Shown piece after piece: positions 7,727 through 17,222 of a stretch of 57,118 nucleotides of DNA. The stretch is taken from assembly GCA_903896545.1 (NCBI GenBank), contig CAITYF010000174.1, positions 1-57,118 on the forward strand, in the 5' to 3' direction. The number at the start of each line of letters is the position of its first letter. Position 1 is the first letter of the stretch. Below the pieces are notes generated by a model that made no database searches, was not told the DNA's origin, and worked only from the letters and a program-made list of their open reading frames with translations. This stretch comes from an uncultured Myxococcales bacterium. GTDB taxonomy: Bacteria > Myxococcota_A > UBA9042. A program made the translations under genes and the position numbers.

Positions 7727-9493
7727 TCAGACCTGGTCAAGAGTGAAGGGCAGGAGAATCGGGAATTCCTGAGCCCGCGGCTCGTCTTGCGGCGGCAACG
7801 GCCAGTCCTGCCAAACGCCGTGGCGCCGCAGCGCGAGGCCCTGACCGGGCACCACACGGATTGCCTCCAAATCGGTCATTTCTTGAAGCGTTTGCAGCCG
7901 TGCAACCAGCGCCGAACCCGCGATTTGACTGGGACGCGCCACGAGCGATTGAACCGCGTCTACTTCATCGCGCGACACGGGATTGGCCTGGAGCGAAACG
8001 ACCGTGCCATCGGCAAAAAGCAGGATTGGCTCAGCACAATAGCTGCGTTGGCGGGCAGTCCACGCTGGATTGTGGACCGCCAGGTCGGCGAGCAGGGTGT
8101 CGGCCAACGCGCTGGACGCCGGGCAGTCAAAACGGCACGGCAAGTGCCGCAGCGGCGTCCGCGCCTCTTCACCCAATAGGCCGGGCAAGGACGCCAGCCG
8201 CGCATCAAAGTGCCGCGTTCGCAGCGCCGCGCGCAGAATCGCGATCGCGTTGTCGGTTTGGCGGATGTGCTCGACGATCTCACCGTGCGCGTCGAGGAAC
8301 GCCTCGATGCAACACGGCGGGTAGCCGTAGAGCGTACCCAACTGGCGGTGCGTCGCCGTAATCGCTTGCCAGTGCGCGCGTTGCTCGTCGATCGGCAAAG
8401 TCGGGTGGCGTTCAAGATTGGCCAATTCGCCTTGCAGACACGTTTCCGCGTCTTCTGCGGTCAGCGCCACCACGGTCAGCACGTGGTCGCCGTCACCGTC
8501 CGCATGAATCTGCCCGCCGATTGCCGCGCGCACGCTGGATCCAGAAGTCACGTGCCAACCGCGGGGCGCAAAGGCCGCGGTGTAGGCCGCGACCTCGCCC
8601 GCGGGCAGAAAGAGGCGCCACGCTCGCCGTAAACCAAGGGCCAGCCCGCGCGCTTCGGCGCAATCGGGATCGACGTGCGCGTTCTCATCGGCCTTCTGCG
8701 CGTTGGGCAATCGCTGCCAGGCTTGCCACGCGGGCCCAGGACCTTCAGGTCGCTGCACAATCGCGGCGGGAACACCGGCGCAGCCTTGGGGATCGCCGGC
8801 ACGCGCGCGCAACGGGCAGTCGTCACACGCGAGCACATGCTGGGGCGCAGCGTGCGCCTGCTCGGCCGAAGTGGCGGGCTCCACGTCCTCGCCAGGCAAA
8901 CAGGAAGGCCAGAGGCGCGACCGCAAGAGCCGCACGTTGGGTGGCAGCGTCTTGGGCCATGCAGCGCTGACGGCATCCAGCGCCGGCGTTTTGCCCGGTT
9001 CCAAAGACGGCAGCGCGATGACGTCGACAACCGGCGCGAGCCCGTGCAACTCGGAAAGATCGGTGAGCGCCGCCACCGTGCGTCCCGCCACGCGCCAACG
9101 CAGGCGGACTTCCAGTCCCAACGCGCCCGCTTCGCGGATCGCCGCGTGCAAATCCAGCGCTTCTTGCGGATCGGCGCGCCACGCCAGCGCAGCGGTCGTC
9201 GTCGGCGCGCGCACGGTCCACTCGATCGCCCGCGCGCCACCTGCCACCAGCGCGTTCAGCAGCGGCGGGTCCGCGCGTTGGATCCGCACGGTGACGTGCA
9301 CGTCGCCCTGGTTCAGCCGAGCCAAACCCTCCTGCACGTCTTTGAGCGCGACGTTGCCGTCGACCAGCAGCGTCACAAGAGGCTCCGTGAGCCGCGCGCG
9401 GAGCGCTGCCGGATCGCCCGCGAGCACCGCCGGGAGCGACCAAAGCTGACGATTTGCCGACCGGCGGATTTCAGGCTGTGGCGTCGCGACCAA
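7727..9493 (-). CDS. Radical-SAM-like protein lacking the CxxxCxxC cluster, with YGYPPCC domain
   Basis: I do not recognise a named family. Residues about 35-200 look like the second part of a radical SAM barrel (LLVDGNVALKDVQEGL resembles the strand-helix after the cluster), but no CxxxCxxC motif is present. A cysteine cluster CDDC at 223-226 with Cys238 resembles the auxiliary cysteines after radical SAM barrels. The second half has YGYPPCCIEAF at 389-399, similar to DUF483-like proteins, and LPCRFDC at 451-457. The predicted start is TTG at 9493, three bases after the OmpA stop; this is weak and a later start is possible. No signal peptide is visible. The DUF692 fusion starts nine bases downstream, so a shared pathway is plausible. 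Function unknown. Confidence 0.6.
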   Translation of the reverse strand: MVATPQPEIRRSANRQLWSLPAVLAGDPAALRARLTEPLVTLLVDGNVALKDVQEGLARLNQGDVHVTVRIQRADPPLLNALVAGGARAIEWTVRAPTTTAALAWRADPQEALDLHAAIREAGALGLEVRLRWRVAGRTVAALTDLSELHGLAPVVDVIALPSLEPGKTPALDAVSAAWPKTLPPNVRLLRSRLWPSCLPGEDVEPATSAEQAHAAPQHVLACDDCPLRARAGDPQGCAGVPAAIVQRPEGPGPAWQAWQRLPNAQKADENAHVDPDCAEARGLALGLRRAWRLFLPAGEVAAYTAAFAPRGWHVTSGSSVRAAIGGQIHADGDGDHVLTVVALTAEDAETCLQGELANLERHPTLPIDEQRAHWQAITATHRQLGTLYGYPPCCIEAFLDAHGEIVEHIRQTDNAIAILRAALRTRHFDARLASLPGLLGEEARTPLRHLPCRFDCPASSALADTLLADLAVHNPAWTARQRSYCAEPILLFADGTVVSLQANPVSRDEVDAVQSLVARPSQIAGSALVARLQTLQEMTDLEAIRVVPGQGLALRRHGVWQDWPLPPQDEPRAQEFPILLPFTLDQV

Positions 9494-9496
9494 GAT

Positions 9497-10540
9497 CTAC
9501 TTCACCCGCACCCAGTTGCGCGCCGGAAAACCGCGGCTCGCCGGTGGTGGCTGCACCGACAGCACGTAGCTCGCACGGCGATTCCGGGCTTCATCGACGC
9601 CGTCAGCGGTGGGCACTTTCAGCGCCGTCTCACCAAAACCTTGAGACTGGATGGGCGTTTTGATGCCGTGCGCGGAAAACCACGTCGCGATGGCGTGTGC
9701 GCGCTTGCGCGACAGTTCCAGATTGTCGCCCGCCTGACCGACGGTATCCGTGTAGCCGCCGATGTACAGCTCAATCTGCAGCACGCCCGCAACAGCCTTC
9801 AACTGCTGCTGAATCCGCTCCAGCGGCTCCGCGAGCTTGGGCTCTTCCGTCGGCCGAATGTCCCACTTCCCGGATTCAAAAATCACGTCCTGGTGCGGGA
9901 TATCGACGAACGTGACCGACTCGATACCGCTCCAGTAGTCCGCCTGATCGTACGCCCGCAGCTGAAATTGCCCAACGACTTCATCGGCTTTCTGCGTCCA
10001 CGTCACCGTCAGCGGCGTTCCCGGCGCCTCCCCCGCAAACTTCTTGCTCACGTTGGCGATCGGCTTGCCGTCATCGCCCATCACGTCCAACTCCAGCCTG
10101 CCCGCCGGTTCGGTCAGCCGCACTGTGATCTTGCGACCGTTTTCATCGACGTCCGTCGGCGCGATCTGAATCTTGGGCGGTTCGCCGACGCGCGTGTCGA
10201 ATTCCACGTCAAAATTGGCGAATTTTTCCTTGCCCGCTTGCCCGGAAAGCTTGCACGTGTAGTGAAAAACGCCCTTGACCACGGGCAGCGGCAACCGCTT
10301 TTCCGCGCCCGGGCGCAACCCGGCGACGCTGAAGTTGACGTCCTGACCGTCTGACCGCTTGCACGCAAAATGCACAGCGCTGAACGCCCGCGATGGCTTG
10401 AAGCCGAGCCACGGATGGTCCTTCGGCAGTTGCGCTGTGCCGTGCACGCTGAAACCGAGCTCGTCGGCGCTGACCTGCGCGAACGCGGAAGTGGTCAAAA
10501 AGAGGGAAAAAATAAGAAAGAAGGGTGCGAACCAGCGCAT
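9497..10540 (-). CDS. OmpA-family cell-envelope protein
   Basis: A 347-residue exported protein. It has a signal peptide (MRWFAPFFLIF, ending near SAFA-Q), a central region without recognised family that has two cysteines (FACKRSD and YTCKLSG), and a C-terminal OmpA-like domain from about residue 215. That domain carries GYTDTVGQ, NLELSRKRA, GFGE and NRRASYVL, the residues that bind the peptidoglycan diaminopimelate. ATG 10540 is chosen because GGAGG sits six bases upstream and the signal peptide begins there. It is the first gene of a tight minus-strand row with the radical-SAM-like, MNIO and Sua5 genes. It probably anchors the outer membrane or a periplasmic complex to the wall. There is no lipobox cysteine. 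Confidence 0.82.
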   Translation of the reverse strand: MRWFAPFFLIFSLFLTTSAFAQVSADELGFSVHGTAQLPKDHPWLGFKPSRAFSAVHFACKRSDGQDVNFSVAGLRPGAEKRLPLPVVKGVFHYTCKLSGQAGKEKFANFDVEFDTRVGEPPKIQIAPTDVDENGRKITVRLTEPAGRLELDVMGDDGKPIANVSKKFAGEAPGTPLTVTWTQKADEVVGQFQLRAYDQADYWSGIESVTFVDIPHQDVIFESGKWDIRPTEEPKLAEPLERIQQQLKAVAGVLQIELYIGGYTDTVGQAGDNLELSRKRAHAIATWFSAHGIKTPIQSQGFGETALKVPTADGVDEARNRRASYVLSVQPPPASRGFPARNWVRVK

Positions 10541-10849
10541 GAAGGCCTCCACAACAACCGCGCCCAGTGTACCACATCGCGCGGCGGTCGACAGTGCGGG
10601 CGGAGTGGCTGCCGCAACTGCGACGTTCCCGTGAGCGGATCGCGACAAGTGGGTGCGTGACAAGGGCTGTGCTCCGCGCAGAACTGGTTGATCTCGCGTG
10701 CAAGTGCGGCCGTGCTGTGGGGGATCGGGAGTCGGCAAAAACGCGAGTTTTGGTGTGAATTCCGCTTGGCTCGCTGCGTGTGGGGAGGAAACCTGATAGA
10801 CTTCAAGGCAGCGCCGCCCTGAGCGGCTGGAATCGGCCCGGGGGTATGG
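10541..10849. other. Divergent intergenic region
   Basis: This 309-base stretch separates the minus-strand OmpA gene from the plus-strand Cys-rich lipoprotein gene, so it should hold promoters for both. Apart from the Shine-Dalgarno for the OmpA gene at its left edge, I see no gene, convincing -35/-10 pair, RNA structure or repeat. Confidence 0.5.
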
Positions 10850-13800
10850 ATGCGTCGGCGGCAAAAGGAACTAGCCCACTGTACCAAGTTCGCGATGATG
10901 CTGGCGTTCTTCGCGCTGGCCGGCGCGTGCGGGACGACAAACACCGCCGGTGATGGAACGACCGCTGATGCGGGCCTCGGTTTTGGCGACGTGGGCAAGG
11001 ACGCCAAGGACACCAAAGATTCGACGACGAACAAGCCCGACGTCCTGGACGTGGCCGACGAAGAAGTGGGCGACGCGGAAGACGTTTCAGGTACCACGGA
11101 CACCGCCACGGGCGAAGTGGACGCGTCGACGGACACGGATTCGGGTGGCAAGGACTTTGATTGCACGTTGGAACCCGGCGCGCCGGGGTGTCCGTGTCAG
11201 GAAAACGGCACTTGCGACCTGCCGATTTGCCTCCCCACCGCGCAGGGCTCCCAGTGTGCGAAGTCCTGCATCGACGCGTGCCCCGACGGCTTCAAGTGCG
11301 TGGGCGTCGCTGGACCCGGCGGCGACCTTCAGACCGTTTGCGTGGACAAGTCGCCGCACCTCTGCGATCCGTGCGTGAATTCTGCGCAGTGCGGCGCCGT
11401 TGGTTTGCAAGGCGCGGCGTGCATCGACACCGGCAAGGACGGCAAGTTCTGCGGCACCGCGTGCAAACTCGACGCCGATTGCCCAACCGACTTCGTTTGC
11501 AACACCGTCACGAGCGTCGAGGGCAACAGCGCGCAGCAGTGTCAGCCCAAGGCGGGCGCCACGTGCACGTGCAGCCCGTTGGCGATCGCCGATCAGCTCT
11601 CGACCCAGTGCTTTGCCGAAGCCAAAGATGGCGACGGCAACGTCGTTGGTCAGTGCAAAGGCGCGCGATCGTGCAGCCAGGACGGACTTTCGACTTGCAA
11701 TGCCAGCATTCAAACCGAGACGTGCAACGGTCAGGACGATGACTGCGACGGCTTGGTCGATGAAGGCACGTGCGACGACAAGAACCCGTGCACGATGGAC
11801 ACCTGTGACGGAAAGGCGACGACCTGCAACCACACGAACGCGCCGGGCTCGTGCGACGCGGACGGCAACCTCTGCACCGTGGGCGACACGTGCGTGGACG
11901 GCAAGTGCGCGATTGGCAGCTTGAAGTCCTGCGACGACAACAACCCGTGCACGACGGACGCGTGCGACCCGCTCATCGGCTGCACCAAGACGTTTGACGA
12001 CGGTTTGCCGTGCTCGGACGGTTCCGGTTGCACCGTGGGCGACGCGTGTGCCAGCGGCGTGTGTGAATCCGGCGCGGCCAAGATCTGCCCGGAGGGCGAC
12101 GCGTGCACGTCGTTTGCGTGCGACAGCGCGACCGGGCAGTGCAAAGAAAGCCAGAAGCCCGACGGCACGAGCTGCTCGGACGGCACGGTCTGCACCGCTG
12201 CAGACGTGTGCACGGGTGGCGGCTGCGTGGGCAAGCCGGTCGATTGCGATGACAAGAATCCTTGCACGTTGGACACCTGCGACGCAGTCGCGCAGTGCAA
12301 GCACGATGCTGCCAACACGCCGTGCAACGACAACAACGCCTGCACGACGGACGACACCTGCGCCGCGAAGAAGTGCGCGGGCACGCCGATCGTCATTGCT
12401 ACGGAATGCGGCGACGGCAATCCGTGCACGACGGACACGTGCGACAAGGTCGCGGGCTGCCTCAACAGCGCCAACACCGTGAGCTGCAGCGATGGCAACG
12501 CCTGCACGGTCGGCGACAAGTGCGATCAGAAAGTGTGCAAGTCGGGAACGAACACCTGCACGTGCCAGACCGACGCGGAATGTCTCTCGAGCGAAGACGG
12601 CAATGCTTGTAACGGCACGCTGTTTTGTGACACGTCCGGGCCGAGCAACCAGTGCAAGGTCAACCCGGCGACGATCATCAATTGCAACACGTCCGGCGAC
12701 ACGGCGTGCGTGCAAACGGTCTGCGACGCGGGAACGGGCAAGTGCGCCGCGTCCAACGCGCCCGACGGAAAGTCGTGCGATGCGGACGGCACGGTGTGCA
12801 CGCCGAACGACGTCTGCGTCAGCGGCGTCTGCAAAGCGGGCACGACCAAGAACTGTGACGACAACAAAATCTGCACCGACGACGCGTGTGACCCCGTGTT
12901 GGGCTGCGTGAACACCGCCAACGTCAGCCCGTGCAGTGACGGCGACGGCTGCACGGTGAACGACGCGTGCAGCGGCACGTACTGCGTTTCGGGCGCGAAG
13001 AAGAACTGCAGCGACGGTTCGGACTGCACCAAGGACGCGTGCGATCCCAGCAGCGGCACGTGCAACAACGACCCGATTCCGGCGAACGGCAGCGCTTGCG
13101 ATGCGGACGGCAGTGTCTGCACACAGGGCGACAAGTGCGTGAGCGGCACCTGCGTGGCGGGCACCTTGAGCGTGTGCGCCGACACGAACCCGTGCACGAC
13201 GGATTATTGCGATACGACCAAGGGCTGCGGTCACACGCCCTTGCCCGACGGCACGGCGTGCGGCGCGGCGGGGAACTGGTGTCAGTCGCTGAAGTGCGTG
13301 AAGCAGGCAGTGTGTGGCGACAACGTCGTGGACTCCGGCGAGGCGTGTGACGACGGCAACTTGATCGACGGCGACGGCTGTTCTTCGACGTGTCAGTGGG
13401 ACAAGGCGGTCGTTCCGGGGCCCGGCGAGTTGATCATCACCGAAGTGATGGGTGCCGCCAACATTCCTGACGACGAGTGGGTCGAGGTCTACAACGCGAG
13501 CACGAAGCCTCTGCTTCTGGAAGGCTTGTACTTTGGTGACAATCAGTACTACTTGCAAATTGCCAATAACAACTGGGTATTGCAGCCTGGTCAGTACGCA
13601 ACGCTTGCGGCGCTCACCGACATCGGTGGAACGGCCAAGAAGATCGGCGCCGTCACACCAGACTGGACGTACGGCTACTCATCGACGGGACCGCAACTCG
13701 GCAACGGCGGTGACGGAATTTGCATCAGCACCGGCAAACAGACGACGCAGAATTGCGCAAAACATGGGCAGATCGCGTTCATCAGCTGGAACAGCATTCC

Positions 13801-13975
13801 GAGCGCACACACGGGCCACGCGATGACGCTGAAGTTGTCCAAGTACTCCAGTGAGTACGCGTCTGGCGCGACGTCTTTTGACACGAATTCTTGGTGCTAC
13901 GACAGCTTGAATCCCATTGGTGGCGGCGGGGGCGAATATGGCACGCCCGGTGCGCCCGACCCCGACTGTCCCTAA
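10850..13975 (+). CDS. Giant Cys-rich repeat surface lipoprotein with C-terminal lamin-tail domain
   Basis: A 1041-residue predicted lipoprotein of the cell surface. The lipobox LAGAC puts the acylated Cys at 27, followed by an acidic, Thr/Asp-rich linker to about 105. Residues about 108-820 are tandem Cys-rich modules of roughly 40 residues with the pattern D-x-N-P-C-T-x-D-x-C-D...G-C-x-H, seen in myxobacterial surface proteins. A single ACDDGNLIDGDGCSSTC module (DUF4215-like) follows. The last 180 residues (GELIITEVMG, DEWVEVYNAS) are a lamin-tail (LTD) fold. The start at 10850 is uncertain; a Met at codon 16 would give a tighter signal peptide. A paralogue starts 20 bases downstream. Adhesion or matrix binding is the likely role, by inference only. 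Confidence 0.8.
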   Translation: MRRRQKELAHCTKFAMMLAFFALAGACGTTNTAGDGTTADAGLGFGDVGKDAKDTKDSTTNKPDVLDVADEEVGDAEDVSGTTDTATGEVDASTDTDSGGKDFDCTLEPGAPGCPCQENGTCDLPICLPTAQGSQCAKSCIDACPDGFKCVGVAGPGGDLQTVCVDKSPHLCDPCVNSAQCGAVGLQGAACIDTGKDGKFCGTACKLDADCPTDFVCNTVTSVEGNSAQQCQPKAGATCTCSPLAIADQLSTQCFAEAKDGDGNVVGQCKGARSCSQDGLSTCNASIQTETCNGQDDDCDGLVDEGTCDDKNPCTMDTCDGKATTCNHTNAPGSCDADGNLCTVGDTCVDGKCAIGSLKSCDDNNPCTTDACDPLIGCTKTFDDGLPCSDGSGCTVGDACASGVCESGAAKICPEGDACTSFACDSATGQCKESQKPDGTSCSDGTVCTAADVCTGGGCVGKPVDCDDKNPCTLDTCDAVAQCKHDAANTPCNDNNACTTDDTCAAKKCAGTPIVIATECGDGNPCTTDTCDKVAGCLNSANTVSCSDGNACTVGDKCDQKVCKSGTNTCTCQTDAECLSSEDGNACNGTLFCDTSGPSNQCKVNPATIINCNTSGDTACVQTVCDAGTGKCAASNAPDGKSCDADGTVCTPNDVCVSGVCKAGTTKNCDDNKICTDDACDPVLGCVNTANVSPCSDGDGCTVNDACSGTYCVSGAKKNCSDGSDCTKDACDPSSGTCNNDPIPANGSACDADGSVCTQGDKCVSGTCVAGTLSVCADTNPCTTDYCDTTKGCGHTPLPDGTACGAAGNWCQSLKCVKQAVCGDNVVDSGEACDDGNLIDGDGCSSTCQWDKAVVPGPGELIITEVMGAANIPDDEWVEVYNASTKPLLLEGLYFGDNQYYLQIANNNWVLQPGQYATLAALTDIGGTAKKIGAVTPDWTYGYSSTGPQLGNGGDGICISTGKQTTQNCAKHGQIAFISWNSIPSAHTGHAMTLKLSKYSSEYASGATSFDTNSWCYDSLNPIGGGGGEYGTPGAPDPDCP

Positions 13976-13994
13976 GACCATTTTCGAGGCCCCC

Positions 13995-16900
13995 ATGCCC
14001 ACGCGCTCTCTTCTCCTTGCCGCGCTTTGTCTCACCCTCGCATGCGGCGGCACCAAAGCCGGGAGCGGCGGTGAGGAAACCGACGTTCCCGTTGCAGGCA
14101 CCGATGCCGTGCTGACGGACACGCCGGGCGATGCCACGGGCGACGTTGCGACGCCGCCAGATGTGGAAATCGACGCTGTGGACGCGACGGCGGACGTTGA
14201 GGACGTGCCGTTCGACGCTGTTGAGGTGTCGATTGACACTGTTGAAGTGTCTGTTGATGCGGATGACGTGGGCTTCGATGCTGTTGAAGTGTCGTTTGAC
14301 GCTGTTGAGGTGTCGATTGACGCTGAAGAAGTGTCCATTGACGTTGATGACGTGTCTGTTGACGTTGATGACGTGTCTGTTGACGCTGAAGAAGTCGCTG
14401 TTGACGTGGATGACGCGTTGTTTGACGCTGAAGACATCCTCTTGGGCGATGCGGACGATGTGGTTGACGTCGATGACGCGCAGGACGTGACGGAAACCGT
14501 CGACATCCAAATCGACACGTGGACGCCCAGCTGCTACGCCGACAGCGACTGCGCCAACTTGAACGTGATCTGCGGCAACGGCGTCTGCTTGGCCGGCGAT
14601 TGCACCGTGACCTTGGCCGTCGACGGCACGCCGTGTGACGATGGCGACTTCTGCACGGTGAACGACGCGTGCTTGGAAGGCGGCTGCGTGGCCTACGCCG
14701 CGAACTGCGACGACGGCAACGGCTGCACCACCGACAGCTGCGATCCCGCTGTGGGCTGCGCGCACGACGGCCTGACCGGCGACAACTGCGACGACCAGAA
14801 CGCGTGCACGATTGGCGACCAATGCCAGGGCGGCTTCTGCAAACCCAGCGACACCATCACGTGCGACGACGGCTTGCCGTGCACCGCGGACAGTTGCGAT
14901 CCCGCCGTAGGCTGCACGACGACCAACGTGGACGGCGAGGCGTGCACCGACAACAACCCCTGCACGCAGACCGACACGTGCGGCGGCGGCAAGTGCTTGG
15001 GCAGCAACGAGCTGGTCTGCAACGACGACAACCCGTGCACAAACGACGGCTGCGCGGCCAACGCGCCCGGCGACCACTGTGTGTACTTGCCCAACAGCGC
15101 CACCTGCGACGACGGCGACGTGTGCACCGGCGGCGACGCGTGCGTGAACAAGGCGTGCAAACCCGGCTTGAAGGCGGGCTGCGACGACGGCAACGTGTGC
15201 ACGGACGACACGTGCGACGCGGTGAAGGGCTGTCAGTTTTCCAACAACAGCGCGCCTTGCACGGACGACAACGAGTGCACGCTGACCGACGGCTGTGTGG
15301 GCGGCAAGTGCGTCGGAGCCGGCGACAAGAACTGCGACGACAACCGGACGTGCAGCGTGGACACGTGCGCGGCGGTCGGCGGCTGCAAGCACGACTTGGC
15401 GGCATGCTGCGCGGACAAGAGCGAATGCGACGACGGCAACCCGTGCACGACGGACGACTGCAGCTTCCAGGTCGGCTGCGTGCACACGGCGAACGCGGCG
15501 ATCTGCGACGACGGCGACGCGTGCACGACCGGCGACGTGTGCAAGGACAACGCGTGCAGCCCGGGCGGACCGACGCCGTGCGACGACCAGAACTTGTGCA
15601 CGACGGACAGCTGCGACAAGACGATCGGCTGCAAGCACGGCGCCAACGCGTTTCCGTGCGACGACAAGGACGCGTGCACCACGGGCGACACCTGCCAGGA
15701 CGGCGCGTGCCTGTCCGGCGTGGCGCTGAGCTGCGACGACTCGCGCACGTGCAGCGTGGACTCGTGCGACAAGGCGAGCGGCTGCAAACACGACCTGGCG
15801 ACCTGCTGCGCCAACAACGCCGCGTGCAGCGACAGCAACCTGTGCACCGACGACGTGTGCGACTTCCAGACGGGCTGCAGCAATCCGGCGAACGCGATTT
15901 CCTGCAGTGACGGCGACGCGTGCACGACGGGCGATGCGTGCGCCGACAAAGTGTGCGTCAGCGGCAGCGCGACCGTATGCGTCGACAACAACCCGTGCAC
16001 CGACGACAGCTGCGCGAAGGTTGGCGGCTGTGTGCACTTGGCCAACGCGGCGACGTGCACGGACAACAACCTGTGCACGACGGAATCGTGCGTGAACAAG
16101 AACTGCGTCGTCTCGGCCACGGACAAGTGCGACGACGGCAACCCGTGCACGACGGACAAGTGCGACGCGACGTTGGGCTGCCAACATTCGGCGTACGTGG
16201 GCACCTGCAGCGACGGCGACGCGTGCACGACCGGTGAAGCGTGCGACGCGAACTCGGTGTGCACGGGCGGCACGCCAACCAACTGCGACGACGGCAACGT
16301 GTGCACCGATGACACGTGTCCGAGCGTCGCGGGCTGCGTGCACTTGGCCAACGCCGACACGTGCACGGACAACAGCGTGTGCACGACGGAAAGCTGCACG
16401 AACAAGGCGTGCATCGTCCTCACGACGACTTCCTGCAACGACAATAACGCGTGCACGACCGACGTGTGCGACCCAATCGGCGGCTGCAAACACACAACGC
16501 TGGCCGACAACACGAGCTGCGGCGCGAACGACTGGTGTCAGGCCAGCGTGTGCGTGCCCAAGCCGGTGTGCGGCAACAAGATCCTGGAGACGGGCGAGGC
16601 GTGCGACGACGGCAACCTGAACGAGTGCGACGGGTGCACGAGCGCGTGCGTCGCGGAAACGCCCGTCGTGCCCGTTGCGGGCGACCTGCTGATTACGGAG
16701 ATCATGCCGCAGCCGGGGACCACGGCGGACGAGTGGCTGGAAATTCACAACCCGACGTCCAAATTCTTGAAGTTGGAAGGGCTGTATGTGCGCGACAACT
16801 TCCAATCGGCCAAGCTGACGCAGACGAACTGCATGGTGCTGCACCCCGGCAAGTACGCTGTCTTGGCGCAGCTGAGCAAGGTCGGCGGCAATGCAGCGGC

Positions 16901-17219
16901 GGCGATTGTGCCGGACTTTGTCTATGGGACCGCGGCGCCGTCGTTGATCTTCGCGAACGGCGGCGACGAGGCGAACATCTGCACGGACTCGACGTGCAGC
17001 GCGAACGGGCTTCTGGTCCACGCGGCGTACACTTCCACGTCCACCGCGGGCAAGAGCTACGAGTTGAAAGTCAGCAAGTACGCGACGACGTACACGGCGG
17101 CGAACAGCTACTCCGCGACGATTTCGACTTCGGGCAACTGGTGCTTGGGCAGCGCGACGATTCCGGGCGGCGATTCCGACAAGGGCTCGCCCGGTGCCGT
17201 GAGTGCAAGCTGCTTGTAA
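13995..17219 (+). CDS. Giant Cys-rich repeat surface lipoprotein with heptad stalk and lamin-tail domain
   Basis: A 1074-residue paralogue of the preceding gene. The signal peptide MPTRSLLLAALCLTLAC gives a lipobox LTLAC with acylated Cys17. Residues about 55-152 are an acidic stalk of seven-residue repeats. From about residue 175 to 855 come many Cys-rich modules of the type CDDGNPCTTDxCD...GC, often with VHxANAxxC. A DUF4215-like CDDGNLNECDGCTSAC module follows, then a C-terminal lamin-tail domain (GDLLITEIMP, DEWLEIHNPTS). The ATG at 13995, 19 bases after the upstream stop, is chosen because the signal peptide begins there. The gene ends only three bases from the convergent kinase gene. 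Disulfide-rich, extracellular and probably elongated; binding partner unknown. Confidence 0.82.
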   Translation: MPTRSLLLAALCLTLACGGTKAGSGGEETDVPVAGTDAVLTDTPGDATGDVATPPDVEIDAVDATADVEDVPFDAVEVSIDTVEVSVDADDVGFDAVEVSFDAVEVSIDAEEVSIDVDDVSVDVDDVSVDAEEVAVDVDDALFDAEDILLGDADDVVDVDDAQDVTETVDIQIDTWTPSCYADSDCANLNVICGNGVCLAGDCTVTLAVDGTPCDDGDFCTVNDACLEGGCVAYAANCDDGNGCTTDSCDPAVGCAHDGLTGDNCDDQNACTIGDQCQGGFCKPSDTITCDDGLPCTADSCDPAVGCTTTNVDGEACTDNNPCTQTDTCGGGKCLGSNELVCNDDNPCTNDGCAANAPGDHCVYLPNSATCDDGDVCTGGDACVNKACKPGLKAGCDDGNVCTDDTCDAVKGCQFSNNSAPCTDDNECTLTDGCVGGKCVGAGDKNCDDNRTCSVDTCAAVGGCKHDLAACCADKSECDDGNPCTTDDCSFQVGCVHTANAAICDDGDACTTGDVCKDNACSPGGPTPCDDQNLCTTDSCDKTIGCKHGANAFPCDDKDACTTGDTCQDGACLSGVALSCDDSRTCSVDSCDKASGCKHDLATCCANNAACSDSNLCTDDVCDFQTGCSNPANAISCSDGDACTTGDACADKVCVSGSATVCVDNNPCTDDSCAKVGGCVHLANAATCTDNNLCTTESCVNKNCVVSATDKCDDGNPCTTDKCDATLGCQHSAYVGTCSDGDACTTGEACDANSVCTGGTPTNCDDGNVCTDDTCPSVAGCVHLANADTCTDNSVCTTESCTNKACIVLTTTSCNDNNACTTDVCDPIGGCKHTTLADNTSCGANDWCQASVCVPKPVCGNKILETGEACDDGNLNECDGCTSACVAETPVVPVAGDLLITEIMPQPGTTADEWLEIHNPTSKFLKLEGLYVRDNFQSAKLTQTNCMVLHPGKYAVLAQLSKVGGNAAAAIVPDFVYGTAAPSLIFANGGDEANICTDSTCSANGLLVHAAYTSTSTAGKSYELKVSKYATTYTAANSYSATISTSGNWCLGSATIPGGDSDKGSPGAVSASCL
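14157..14450 (+). repeat. 21-bp / 7-residue tandem repeat coding an acidic stalk
   Basis: Fourteen in-frame units of 21 bp encode heptads such as PDVEIDA, EDVPFDA, VEVSIDT, VEVSVDA, DDVGFDA, VEVSFDA, EEVSIDV, DDVSVDV and DDVSVDA. The consensus is acidic-acidic-V-S-hydrophobic-D-A. Two neighbouring units (14341-14361 and 14362-14382) are identical at all 21 bases, a sign of recent slippage or unequal crossover. The array directly follows the lipidated N-terminus. Confidence 0.85.
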
Positions 17220-17222
17220 CCG

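Noticed and set aside
6722..10354. Plus-strand open frames of 485 and 559 codons opposite the MNIO and radical-SAM-like genes
   Set aside because: They are Arg- and Gln-rich without motifs, while the minus strand has conserved MNIO and DUF2063 residues.
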